DNA of 64,000 bases from Chitinophagaceae bacterium (GTDB lineage Bacteria > Bacteroidota > Bacteroidia > Chitinophagales > Chitinophagaceae). Of this stretch, positions 36,285-46,463 are shown one piece after another. A program made the position numbers and the translations under genes. The DNA lies in contig JADJPV010000001.1 in the NCBI GenBank assembly GCA_016713085.1, positions 1,943,001 to 2,007,000 on the forward strand, read 5' to 3'. Each line of letters opens with the position of its first letter. Position 1 is the first letter of the stretch. Below the pieces are notes generated by a model that saw only the letters and a list, made by a program, of their open reading frames with translations, was not told the DNA's origin and did no database searches.

Positions 36285-36330
36285 AACCATGATTTTTAGG
36301 ATAGATGGGATTAACAGGATTTGAATTGAT
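36285..36330. repeat. Probable dispersed intergenic repeat
   Basis: The sequence GATTTTTAGGATAGATGGG followed by ATTAACAGGATTTG has the look of an intergenic repeat familiar from Bacteroidota genomes. Only one copy is in this window, so repetition cannot be shown here. Confidence 0.35.
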
Positions 36331-36339
36331 ACAAAGCTG

Positions 36340-36993
36340 TTAATGTCTGTATTGATAGAGCTTGCCAGAGTGGACTTGAGTTAAAATTGTATTTAGTCTT
36401 CGTTTTGTAGTTTCACATCCAACTGTTACAATGAAGTCAGATAACGTGACCTTTTCGCCTACAGCCAGAGCTGTGAATACATCTATAACAGGCTTCTGAT
36501 ATTCAGGGCCAATATTTTCCAAGCTAACCAAAGTGCCATCGTTTTTTAAGATTGTAATTGTAAATTTATCAACTCTACAGCTAAGGCCGTAAATTTCAGG
36601 GCTATCAACTTCTGCCCTAACCCACCATGCTTTGATTCCTTTAAATAGAATCTCGCCATCCTGAGTGGTTGTTAGAATTTTGGGATCAGGTATCTGGACT
36701 AATTTAAATCGAATACTTTTTATTAATGCTGACTTATTATACACCCTCAATTCTCCAAAAAGTGAATTTTTTTCACAGACTTTCCATATATACTTTCCTG
36801 ACGCAACTTTCTTTATTTCTCCCATACTTACAGATAAAATCAAGTTCTGTTCAGGAATATTTTTTACAGAAATCGATATTGGGTTCTCAACACCAACATA
36901 CAAGTTTCTGAAAAGATCATTTGAAACTACAATTTGTGCATAACTATAAGCATGTACAAAAAATAAGCAAAGCAAAAAGACAATGTTTTTCAT
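36340..36993 (-). CDS. Secreted GldM C-terminal-like protein
   Basis: A 217-residue protein starting at 36993 with a signal peptide (IVFLLCLFFVHAYSYAQ). The motif LYVGVENPISISV near the mature N-terminus, then KYIWKVCEKNSLFGELRVY and a later FTALAVGEKVTLSDFIVTV, resemble the C-terminal domains of GldM, a core type IX secretion protein. No transmembrane helix or GldM N-terminal part is present. It would be a free periplasmic protein of unknown role. It lies 46 bp after the helicase stop on the same strand. Confidence 0.6.
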   Translation of the reverse strand: MKNIVFLLCLFFVHAYSYAQIVVSNDLFRNLYVGVENPISISVKNIPEQNLILSVSMGEIKKVASGKYIWKVCEKNSLFGELRVYNKSALIKSIRFKLVQIPDPKILTTTQDGEILFKGIKAWWVRAEVDSPEIYGLSCRVDKFTITILKNDGTLVSLENIGPEYQKPVIDVFTALAVGEKVTLSDFIVTVGCETTKRRLNTILTQVHSGKLYQYRH

Positions 36994-37039
36994 ATTGCGA
37001 TTTTTTACAAATGTTTTTTTATCCTTCAAATCTCTCAAA

Positions 37040-40000
37040 TTAAGGTTCAGGCTCTTCGTCTTCTAACTCATGCAAAGCAACCGCCATTTCATTGCTCTTA
37101 ACAAAATTGCACCAGTGACAATCTTCTTTGCCGCAGCCGATGTAGAATTCACGATTCTGAATTTTATTCCATACAGATGATATCTGCTGACTCACTGTTT
37201 CAATATCAGCAGGAGTAATTACAATCTTCTCTTTATGGTATTCTTTCTTTTTATCAGGTTCTACGAAATCGAATTCAGTGCTGGTTACTTTCCAGTCTTT
37301 CTGTTCGTAATTGTCAACAAGAATTTTATAAAGACTGCCTGCCGCCAGTAATCACCACCATCGGGTTGTTTATCGCCGGGACCTTTTAATTTGTCTTTAG
37401 CTTTGTCAATATCACCTGTTTTATAATCTACCACATTCACTGACTTACCATCAAATTCCAGCTTGTCTAACTTTCCTTTAATGGGAACTCCTTTAACCAT
37501 CACGTTACGGATATTGCGTTCAATGGCAACGATCTTATTAAAGCTGTTGATGTATTTATCATAATAATTGCTCAGCACTTCCTGCCCGTATTCCAGCCTG
37601 CGTTCAAATTGTTCTTTGGTAAAACTTTCACGGTGGCGGTGCATGTACCATTCAAAGTCGGCAATGAACTGATCTTTGGAATGAAAGGTATCTGCTTTGC
37701 CATCCTGCATCTTGCGGAACAACTGTTCCAGTGCATAGTGAACAGAAGAACCAAATTCGGTTGCTTCATTTTTAGGAGATGGGATGCGGATAAGATTCTT
37801 AAAATAAAATTCCAATGGACATTTGAGATAGTTGTTCAACGCCGTTACATTCATAACAAACTTTTCAAGAATAGGCTGAATGAATGCTTCTTCAATTTTA
37901 TCAATCTCTGGTGCCTGTGCTTCACCAAATAAAAGTGCAGCAAATTCACTCATCACTTCAGTTGAAACGATTACGGTTTGTGTTTTGATGTCCTGCTCAT
38001 CCTGGATTTCTGCAAGGAACATGGAAGGCTCCAGTTCTTTACCATCGTTCTTGAATTTGCTGTAGGAAATACTGAGATGTGTTTCTGCTCTTGTGAGGGC
38101 AACATAAAATAACCTGCGCAGCTCTTCAACATTTGTATCTTTTGAATCGGTGGAAGTTGCAAAAAGATTATCAGGTAATTTATACCCGCCTGCAGGCTTG
38201 CGTTTCTTTTCCCAGAAACTGGAATTACAGCCGGGGAAAAACACCTGTTCAAACTCCAAACCTTTTGATCCATGAACAGTGAGCAGGTTTACTCCTTTAT
38301 CACTTCCGCTTACCTGTACTAATGGTAAAGTAATTTCTTCTCTCTCCATTAGTTCAATAATACTAACTAACTCTTTTAATGAAAGAAACGGATTGCGTCT
38401 GGTTTCTTCTTTTACAAAATCAAACAATCCCGTTAATACTTTCAGCAGCCAGTGTTTGTTTTCACTTTGCATGATGTATTTTAAAATACCAGCTTCACGG
38501 ATAATATTTTCAAACAAATGCTGCAGCGTAATATTTGGTACATCAGCAATCAGTTTTTCAAAAACAAGCGTTGCATTTTTTAATCCATGATGAATGCCCT
38601 GTGAAAACAGATCTTTTGCAGGAGCATGTGCTTTTTCGTGCAATAACCTGCGCATGGAAGTTTTGTTTTCGCTGAACATGGCAGAAGCCACTTCAATACT
38701 CAGCTTGGCAATTTCAAGAGGAGGGATATGGAACCAGTTGAAATGCAGAATTTCAAAAAACATTTCATCGCCGCCATAAGGCTTATCGTGTTCGGCAGCC
38801 AGGTATTTCAGTATAAGAATAATTTTCTGTGCCAGCGGTATTTCAAAAATGTTGAGGTTGCGTTTGCTGTAAAAAGGAATCCCGAGATGATTGAAATAAT
38901 GTGTTAACTCTTCACCATATTTATTCTCTTTATAAATAACAGCAATCTTGCCGGGAGGAGTTCCTTCAGCAATTAATTTCTGCACTTGCAGGGTAATGTC
39001 AATCATTTCCTGCCGTTGCGTTTCATATTCTTTGATTACAGGAGTATGTGTAAGATGATTGATTTTTTTATTGGAGGCAAGCAAATCCTTACTGAGTCCG
39101 TCAATTTTTTTGATCAACCGTTCTTCATTACGACTGATGACTGATTTTGAAATATCAAGTATTGGTTGTGTAGAACGGTAGTTGTTGGTTAATACAACCG
39201 TAAACAGATCATCCTTATAACCTGATGCAAACTGGATCATGTTCTCCACGTTTGCACCCTGGAAACGGAAGATGCTCTGGTCATCATCACCAACCACAAA
39301 TACATTTGGTTTATCCCAATAGCTGATCAATAACTCAACAATCCGGTTTTGTGTGCCGCTTGAATCCTGGAACTCATCTACCAGCACATATTGAAATTGT
39401 TCCTGGTAATTGGCGAGTAGATTTTTATTTTCTTCAAAAGCTTTGATGACCCAGGTAATCATGTCATCAAAATCATAACGGTTTCTTTTACGCATCAGTT
39501 GCTGAAAACAATCAAACTCATTTACTGCCGCACGGAGTTTTTCCATGCGTTCCGCTTCTTCTTCGAGCTTTTCCTTTTTCAAATCACCTGCATTGAACTG
39601 TTTGTATTTGCGCTTGTACACAAACTCATCCTTTGTCGGGAGTTCTTTTAAATATGCTTCAATTTTTTCAAGGATGAATGCAGGAGTCCATCCTTCTTTT
39701 TTCATGGTGCTGAAAAGCCGGTCAAGATTGTTGATCTCGAAATACACGTCGCCACGGTAGCGTTTCAGTGGATGATTTTTTGGAAAGGAATCAATCAGTT
39801 CTTTGAAGAGTTCAATCTTTTCCAGGTCAGAAACAGGATCAAGCGCTGTTTTTTCAAACTGTGAAAGATTCTCCTGGATTACATCATTACAAAACGCATG
39901 GTAAGTATAGATATTTACTTTGTATGCATCAGGACCAATGAAGCTCAACAATCTTTTGCGCATGGCCACCACACCAGCATCTGTATAGGTTAGACATAAA

Positions 40001-40197
40001 ATATTCTGCGGAAGCGTATCAGTTTCCAATAAAATTTTTCCAATACGGCTGGCAAGGATCTGTGTTTTACCAGTGCCCGGTCCGGCAATGACCATCACGG
40101 GCCCTTCAATGGTATCTACTGACAGCTTTTGTTTTTCGTTGAGCCTGTTGTATTCCTCAATAAATTTCTGTTCCAGTTTTTCTTTGTTGAGCGACAT
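37040..40197 (-). CDS. UvrD-type ATP-dependent helicase with C-terminal nuclease domain, frameshifted near its end
   Basis: A superfamily 1 DNA helicase-nuclease, probably for recombination repair. Walker A is VIAGPGTGKTQILASR near residue 35, Walker B is VLVDEFQDSS near 270, then GDDDQSIFRFQGA, VHGSKGLEFEQVFFPG and YVALTRAETHL. The C-terminal PD-(D/E)XK domain has VVDYKTGD. A cysteine in LKCPLEFYF plus GCGKEDCHWC near the very end match the Fe-S staple of AddB-like nucleases. As sequenced, a base is missing at 37330-37332. Restoring it extends the protein to 1,052 residues ending at 37040 and supplies the three last cysteines. Without it the reading ends in nonsense at 37285. Confidence 0.9.
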
Positions 40198-40201
40198 AAC
40201 T

Positions 40202-40209
40202 CAAAGATA
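40202..40209 (-). promoter_or_regulatory. Promoter -7 element of the helicase gene, 4 bp from the start codon
   Basis: TATCTTTG on the minus strand is a perfect TAnnTTTG, ending 4 bp before the ATG at 40197. This predicts a leaderless or nearly leaderless transcript. Confidence 0.45.
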
Positions 40210-40386
40210 ATTCTCTCAAAGGGAGCAGATAATTTTTTAATAACAGTTATCTGAGAAGAATAATTGTAGAAAAAACAAATAATAATCAGGGGGAAAGCGG
40301 GGAGATATTAATTTTAATCTTATTTTCCAGTTGTAAAACTTACAACCCGTTTTTAAAATCCATCAACAACAGCCGTACTTAATTTG

Positions 40387-40413
40387 ACCGTCTCCCCAAA
40401 GGAGGCGGTTTTT
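40387..40413 (+). terminator. Orphan intrinsic terminator 1
   Basis: ACCGTCTCC-CCAAA-GGAGGCGGT forms nine pairs including one G-T and is followed by TTTTT. Confidence 0.65.
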
Positions 40414-40551
40414 CTTGTAATTACCTGACCGTATACCCTGTTTGTGGTATTTTTTGTATAGGTGTATGCACTTAATTTTACGGAGTCAAAGGTTTTAGCC
40501 GTTGTTTTTCCTAACACCCGCTGATCTATCAGCTTTATGAAAATAACTCCT

Positions 40552-40609
40552 AAGGAGCAGAAAATTTTATAGCTAACCTATAAAAAACACCATTTCTGCT
40601 CCTTTTTTT
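40552..40609 (+). terminator. Orphan terminator 2 with a nested hairpin
   Basis: GGAGCAGAAA (40554-40563) and TTTCTGCTCC (40593-40602) form a perfect 10-bp outer stem. Inside is TTATAG-CTAAC-CTATAA, a second perfect stem. A T-run follows on the plus strand. It abuts the end of the minus-strand TPR gene. Confidence 0.65.
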
Positions 40610-40612
40610 ATT

Positions 40613-41272
40613 TTACCCCGGAAGCCGGGAAATGTATTTTTCCATTTGTTTAATCTGATCGGCCAGCTGAGCAGTACTTGGTTTCAAAGCTTTGGCTTTT
40701 TTGAAAAAGTCTTTAGCCGCCCTGAATTCCCGTTTATTCATCATAATACTGCACATCTGCAGGTTGGCAGCTGCCTGGTTTTCTTTATCAGGTAAGCCTT
40801 TGCGGAGAGCCTGGCGGATATAACTTTCAGCCTGTTTAAAGTTGTTTTTCTGCATGGCCAGCATACCCATCTGTAATAAACTTGCTCCTTCTGATCCCTG
40901 CATCATAGAAGAACCTGCACCCAGATCAATTCCTTTCTTCATCATTTTTTCTGCACCATCGAAATCCTGTTTCATCATGGCAATATTGCCTTTGAGTGTG
41001 TAATACACCGAACGGATTGGTTTGAAAAGTAAGGCAGGAAACTTAACTGAATTAAGGATATTTTCTGCACCTTCCATATCACCTGCTTCCATATATTCCT
41101 GGATGAGGCGCAGAGGACCGAAAAAGAAATGTCCGAAAATGCTTATAACGGCCACTAAGTAGATAATAAATGAAGGCCAGAAACCTGTATAATAGTTAAC
41201 AGCAATGGCTGCAATTAAGAAAACAATTCCAAGGATCAGCCTGTAGCGGATGTAGATGTTCAGAAACTTCAT
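40613..41272 (-). CDS. TPR membrane protein
   Basis: A 219-residue protein with two N-terminal membrane helices (ILGIVFLIAAIAVNYYTGFW and SFIIYLVAVISIFGHFFF), then TPR-type helices (about 65-210), with GDMEGAENILNSV, AMMKQDFDGAEKMMKKGI, AMQKNNFKQAESYIRQALRK and KREFRAAKDFFKKAKALKP. It is probably an envelope scaffold. No specific role is known. A TACCTTTG element lies upstream. Confidence 0.78.
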   Translation of the reverse strand: MKFLNIYIRYRLILGIVFLIAAIAVNYYTGFWPSFIIYLVAVISIFGHFFFGPLRLIQEYMEAGDMEGAENILNSVKFPALLFKPIRSVYYTLKGNIAMMKQDFDGAEKMMKKGIDLGAGSSMMQGSEGASLLQMGMLAMQKNNFKQAESYIRQALRKGLPDKENQAAANLQMCSIMMNKREFRAAKDFFKKAKALKPSTAQLADQIKQMEKYISRLPG

Positions 41273-41315
41273 GTATACTTATTTTCAGCTCTTTTAAATA
41301 GAATTATTCGGGCAG

Positions 41316-41323
41316 CAAAGGTA
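41316..41323 (-). promoter_or_regulatory. Promoter -7 element of the TPR membrane protein gene
   Basis: TACCTTTG on the minus strand, 43 bp before the ATG at 41272. Confidence 0.4.
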
Positions 41324-41386
41324 GGGATATGGATGAAGTTGCATTTGAAGTTTTGAAATTTACGCCGCACAAACACCTGAAATAAC

Positions 41387-41394
41387 TATTTTTG
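41387..41394 (+). promoter_or_regulatory. Promoter -7 element of tRNA-Arg
   Basis: TATTTTTG is a perfect TAnnTTTG, 38 bp upstream of the tRNA. Confidence 0.45.
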
Positions 41395-41432
41395 CCGCCC
41401 TGCCGGCAAAAGGATTCCGGAATGGCAGTCTT

Positions 41433-41504
41433 GGTCCCGTAGTTCAATGGATAGAATAGAAGTTTCCTAAACTTTAGATACAGGTTCGATTCCTGTCGGG
41501 ACTA
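41433..41504 (+). tRNA. tRNA-Arg (anticodon CCT)
   Basis: The cloverleaf can be drawn by hand. The acceptor stem is GGTCCCG with CGGGACT, its terminal pair being G-T. The D stem is GTTC/GAAT. The anticodon stem is GAAGT/ACTTT with loop TTCCTAA, so the anticodon is CCT (reads AGG). The T stem is ACAGG/CCTGT with loop TTCGATT, and the discriminator base is A. No CCA is encoded, so it must be added after transcription. Confidence 0.93.
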
Positions 41505-41707
41505 CACTCGTTTTCAACCAATCTTTCCTCACAGATCCATTTTTTGCGGCTATAATCTTCTTTTCCTTTGCTCATGTTACTCGACCAAAGCTGTTATAGT
41601 TTCATATGATTCATCAGATGATACAGCGGTAGAAATGACCTTCTTATCGTCGGGCAAGGTAATTCTTTTAAGATTTTATCTTATTTTGTTGTTTAAACCA
41701 ACCTTAA

Positions 41708-44700
41708 ATGAAGTATTCCGGACCTGTCAGATTTTTTCTTTCCATATTCATATTGATCTGTTATTCATTTTCATCTATGGCCCAGCAAAAGGGCGAAGAG
41801 TTTCAGTTAATTAAGAAGTATGCAAAGCAGTTAGAACTCCCTGCTGATGAAACTAATTATATGATCAGTAATGCATATAAAGATCAGTCAAGCGGGTTGA
41901 CATATATTTATATACAGCAACAATATAAAGGGATAAAGGTATTTAACCAGATCATCACTACTGCTTTTAAAGAGAGTAAGCTGCTATACAACTCAGGTTC
42001 ATTTATCAAAAACATTGAAGCTAAAGCAGGACCTTCTTTCCCTGTAGTAGATGCTTTAACAGCTGTAAATAAAACAGCAGCTCATTTGCAGTTAGCCAAT
42101 CCATCCGGGTTACAGGTAGTTGGTGACATGATGAACCTGGAGAAAAAGGTTATACTCAACAGCGGAAATATTGCCCGCCAAAATATTTTTGCCAATTTAT
42201 ACTGGGTTCCTGTAGATGATGGGGCAACTGTTCATCTTTCCTGGAACATTAATATTGAATTGAAAGACAAAGCCGACTGGTGGAATGTTCGTATTGATGC
42301 TCTTACAGGCAATATTCTCGGCCAGGATAACTGGACAGTAAATGAAAAACTGCCCGCATCAAAAAAGAACAGCAAAGCGATTGGATCAAATAACTGGTCA
42401 ATAATAACAACTCCATCTGCAAACTTTGCAACTTCAATTACAGGCGGCAGCTACACAGTAGTGCCTTTTCCTGCAGAAAGCAGGAATGTAGCCGCAGCAG
42501 CAGTTGACAATAACCCATGGCTGAAATCAGGCACAGGTAATGATGCAATCACTCACGGATGGCATCATGATGGTACTACTGACTATAGTATTACACGGGG
42601 CAATAATGTATACGCCTATCTCGATGTTGATGCTACAAATACTCCCGGAGTTTCTAATACAGCGGCTGCATCTACTTCAGCAATTCCTTCCCTGTCGTTT
42701 AATTTTTTACCTGATTTCACCCAGCAGCCTTCTATTGCAGGCAATAAGAATTTTGCCATCACAAATTTGTTTTACTGGAACAACCTGATGCATGATGTTT
42801 TTTACCAGTATGGATTTGATGAAGCAGCAGGAAATTTTCAGGCCGATAATATAGGAAGAGGCGGAGCGGGAAATGATTATGTACAGGCTGAAGCACAGGA
42901 TGGTGGAGGTACAAACAATGCTAATTTCTCTACTCCGGCTGATGGAGGCAAACCAAGAATGCAGATGTATCTGTTTGATGGTGTTATAAGTTTTAAAGTA
43001 AATACACCAGCTGCAATTGCAGGGAATTATAACAGTTTGGAAAGCAGTTTCAGTACAGCTAATTTACTGGCTGATGTTGGACCTAAAACCGGGCAGGTTA
43101 TTTATTTTAATGATGACGCATCTGGCACAACTCATGAAGCATGTGGAGGAGCCCCTGTTAATATTGTAGCAGGAAAAATAGCAATGATCAACAGAGGTTC
43201 CTGCAATTTTACAGTTAAAGTAAAGAATGCCCAGGATGCAGGTGCAATTGCAGTGATTGTAGTTAATAATGTTGCCGGAACCCCCATTATAATGGGAGGA
43301 ACCGATAATACAATTACAATCCCTGCTGTAATGATCTCCCAAAGTGATGGGTTGATTTTAGCAGCTCAGTTAGCTAATAATTTAAATGTTACACTGTCAG
43401 CAGGTGTTGATATTGATGGTGATCTGGATAATGGAATTGTTACACATGAGTATGGTCATGGTATTTCCAATCGCTTAACGGGTGGACCTGCAAACAGCAG
43501 TTGTTTAAATAACAGTGAACAGGCGGGTGAAGGCTGGAGTGATTATATCGCCCTGAGGATGACTACCAACTGGGCAACTTCTGCTCTTACTGATGGTGAA
43601 AACCCAAGGGCCGTGGGTACTTATGCTGTTGGCGAACCAATAACAGGTGGCGGTATACGCCGTTATCCATACAGTACAAATATGGCCATCGATCCGCTTA
43701 CCTATGCCAGTATGGATGGAACTGCGACTGGTGGTGAGGTACATAACATTGGTGAAATATGGTGCTCAGCTCTGTGGGATATGACATGGAATATTATTAA
43801 AGAAACCGGAACCATTACACCGGCTATTCATTCAGGAAATGGAACAGGTGGAAATGTAATTGCATTACGTTTGGTTATACAGGGAATGAAACTCCAACCC
43901 TGCAGTCCCGGATTCATTGATTCAAGAAATGCAATTTTAGCAGCTGATTCTATTTTATATAACTATGCACACAAGTGTGCCATCTGGAAAGCTTTTGCAG
44001 CAAGAGGAATGGGATATAGTGCAAAACAGGGAAGCTCCAATCTTACATCCGACCATACACCTGCATATGATTTGCCAGGTGGTGTTACGTTACAAAAATG
44101 TAACTCCCGAAAAAATTGCAACATCTTCTTCTTCTACAATTAATCTGCAGGCTACATGCGGTTGTGATGTACCGTTGAGTAATTATAAAATTACAGATAC
44201 AATACCTGCCGGTTTCACATACGTCAGCAGCAGCCCCGGTGGATCAGTTAGCGGAAATGCTGTTACATTTTCCTCAATTAATTTCATTTCACCGCAGCAA
44301 GTGAAAAATTATTCCATAACAATTACTGCTTCTGGTGCAGGTTGTACAATTGATTCGCTTATCAACGATAACCGGGAAACAAGTACAGTTGGCGGATTAA
44401 CTTCATCAGCTTTATTTGCAGCAAATAACTGGATCGAGAGCAGCAGCTTTGCAAACAGCGGAACTAAGGCATGGTTCGGTGCTGATGCAACTGATTCATC
44501 AGATTTTGTTTTAACTTCCAATGCATTTACCGTGCAGAATCTTTCTCTGCTTTCATTCTGGCACAAGTATGATTTTGAAACCGGATATGATGGCGGACGT
44601 ATTGAGATTTCAACAGATGGCGGCACAACATGGATCAATGCTGAACTCTATATCTTCCAGAATTCTTATACTTCAACAATGAGCTCAGGTCCCTGGGGTA

Positions 44701-45248
44701 ACGGGGAAAAAGTATTCAGCGGTTCTACCGGAGGTCAGTTTGTAAATACATTGATTAACCTTGTACCATTTAATGGCCAATCCATAAAGATCAGATTCAG
44801 GGTAAGAACAGATACAGGTAATCCCGGAATTATAGCGGGTTGGTTTATTGATGATATTCTTGCATTACGTGGTTGCGGAGGATTTTCAAAAGCAATGATA
44901 TTTGATAATGCCGGAAACAAAGTAGATAGTGTGATGAAACCATTATTTATAACCTCAGTTGTAACAGCAGTAAATGATCCTGTTATTAACAGCAACAGTG
45001 TCCGGATCTATCCAAACCCTGCATCTGATAACAGCAATGTTTCATTCCATATTTTCGGCAGAGGTCAAACAACTGTTTCAGTTGTCAATCTCAATGGGCA
45101 GAAGCTGTTCAGTTATAACAAAGGAACATTGTTGCCAGGCGATTATATCCAGAGTATTCCTGTAAACAAGTTAGCGGCGGGTACTTATTTTATTACCATT
45201 GAAACAGGAAATAAGAGAGTGTATAAAAAGTTTGTAGTGGTTCATTGA
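41708..45248 (+). CDS. Secreted M36 (fungalysin-type) metallopeptidase with PA and T9SS sorting domains, frameshifted
   Basis: A large secreted zinc protease. After a signal peptide (FILICYSFSSMAQ) comes an FTP propeptide. The catalytic domain has VTHEYGHGISNRLTGG, the HExxH zinc site, and EGWSDYIALRM with the third ligand. A PA domain (GKIAMINRGSCNFTVKVKNA) is inserted before it. The last 80 residues, SVRIYPNPASDN and then LAAGTYFITIETGNKRVYKK, are a type IX secretion sorting signal. The A-run 44094-44098 has one base too many. Four bases restore LQNVTPEKIATSSS and one 1,179-residue protein. Without that repair the protease would lack its secretion signal. Confidence 0.9.
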
Positions 45249-45269
45249 TGAATAAATATAAACGAATTC

Positions 45270-45302
45270 GAAAGCTGCGATATAAAACATCGCAGCTTTT
45301 TT
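45270..45302 (+). terminator. Intrinsic terminator after the M36 protease gene
   Basis: AAAGCTGCGAT and ATCGCAGCTTT form an 11-bp stem with a 7-base loop, followed by a T-run, 22 bp after the stop. Confidence 0.88.
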
Positions 45303-45428
45303 ATTAACCAGGATCTGTCGTCTTGCCGATCAAAAGTTCAGGATATTGCTCTTAAGTACGTTAAAAAAATCAATGTCAGGATTTCCCCGATGGTTAACCC
45401 CTATATTAGCCTATAATTTTAATGGACA

Positions 45429-46253
45429 ATGATTGAAGAAACAACGCTTCGAGCAGAGAACACTCTAAAAAGCAGACTTGAAAAAACAGATACCGAAGAA
45501 ACTTTTACAGAAAAGTCAACAGGGAAATATTTCTATTATGCTGAAGGAACGGGAGAGCCGCTTGTGCTTTTGTATGGGTTATTTGGTTCAGTAAAAAACT
45601 ACAGCAAAGTAATAGCACATTTTAAAAAGTCATATACAGTTATTGTACCGCAATTACCAATTTATGATCTTGGGTTGAATGTTTCAGTTGGGGCATTGTC
45701 TGATTATGTACACCAGCTGATGCAGGCTCTGCACCTGGAAAAGATACATCTGGTTGGGAATTCACTGGGTGGTCATATCGCTTTATTATACTGTTTGCAT
45801 CATCCTGAAAATGTAAAGTCATTAATATTAGTTGGGAGCTCAGGTTTGTTTGAAAATGGAATGGGCGATACATTTCCAAGACGGGGCGATTATAATTACA
45901 TCAAAAAGAAAGCAGAAATAACTTTTTTCAAACCTGAAACAGCTACAAAGGAATTGGTAGATGAAATTTTTGAAACAGTGAACAACAGGGTAAAAGCTTT
46001 GAAAATTCTTTGTCTTGCCAAATCAACGATTAAGTATAATTTAAGAAAAGAACTGGCAACCATCAAATGCGATTGCTGTATTGTGTGGGGCAGACAGGAT
46101 GCGGTTACTCCACCGGAAACAGCAGAAGAATTCAATAAATTAATACCGCAATCCAGTTTGTTCTGGATTGATAACTGTGGTCATGTTCCTATGCTGGAAA
46201 CTCCTGAAACATTCAATCGTATTCTTTCCGAATTTCTGGAGGGCAGAAAATAA
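45429..46253 (+). CDS. Alpha/beta hydrolase
   Basis: A 274-residue cytoplasmic hydrolase of the alpha/beta fold with no signal peptide. The oxyanion region is YAEGTGEPLVLLYGLFGS, the nucleophile elbow is GNSLGGH (Ser about 115), the acid is in CCIVWGRQDAVTPP, and the catalytic His is in DNCGHVPMLETPE. The substrate cannot be told from sequence; esters or C-C bonds are both possible in this family. It converges with the LacI gene. Confidence 0.87.
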   Translation: MIEETTLRAENTLKSRLEKTDTEETFTEKSTGKYFYYAEGTGEPLVLLYGLFGSVKNYSKVIAHFKKSYTVIVPQLPIYDLGLNVSVGALSDYVHQLMQALHLEKIHLVGNSLGGHIALLYCLHHPENVKSLILVGSSGLFENGMGDTFPRRGDYNYIKKKAEITFFKPETATKELVDEIFETVNNRVKALKILCLAKSTIKYNLRKELATIKCDCCIVWGRQDAVTPPETAEEFNKLIPQSSLFWIDNCGHVPMLETPETFNRILSEFLEGRK

Positions 46254-46463
46254 TATAACCGTAATCTTTTGGTTGCAGGATTTAAAATTAACTTTTGTAA
46301 CATTCAGATATGGGATGTTTCCTTACTTTTATCAGCAACGATTGCATTATGAGTTTTTCACCAGCCTTAGGTGAAGGAGATATACGGTGTTGTTGATACA
46401 AGTCGTTTGCAAACAGGAATAAGTGAAATTGTCCTTTTATTTATGCACCTCCGAATGCTGGAA

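Larger units (their letters stand above)
40198..40612. other. Gene-free region with two orphan plus-strand terminators
   Basis: Between the minus-strand helicase and TPR genes there are 415 bp without a gene. Two hairpin-plus-T-run structures face the plus strand (40387-40413 and 40554-40609), although no plus-strand gene lies upstream. The spacing of about 190 bp would suit one or two small RNAs. No promoter could be set with confidence. Confidence 0.4.

Noticed and set aside
40198..40612. 6S RNA or tmRNA in the gene-free region
   Set aside because: No characteristic structure or sequence was recognised. Only two terminators support transcription.
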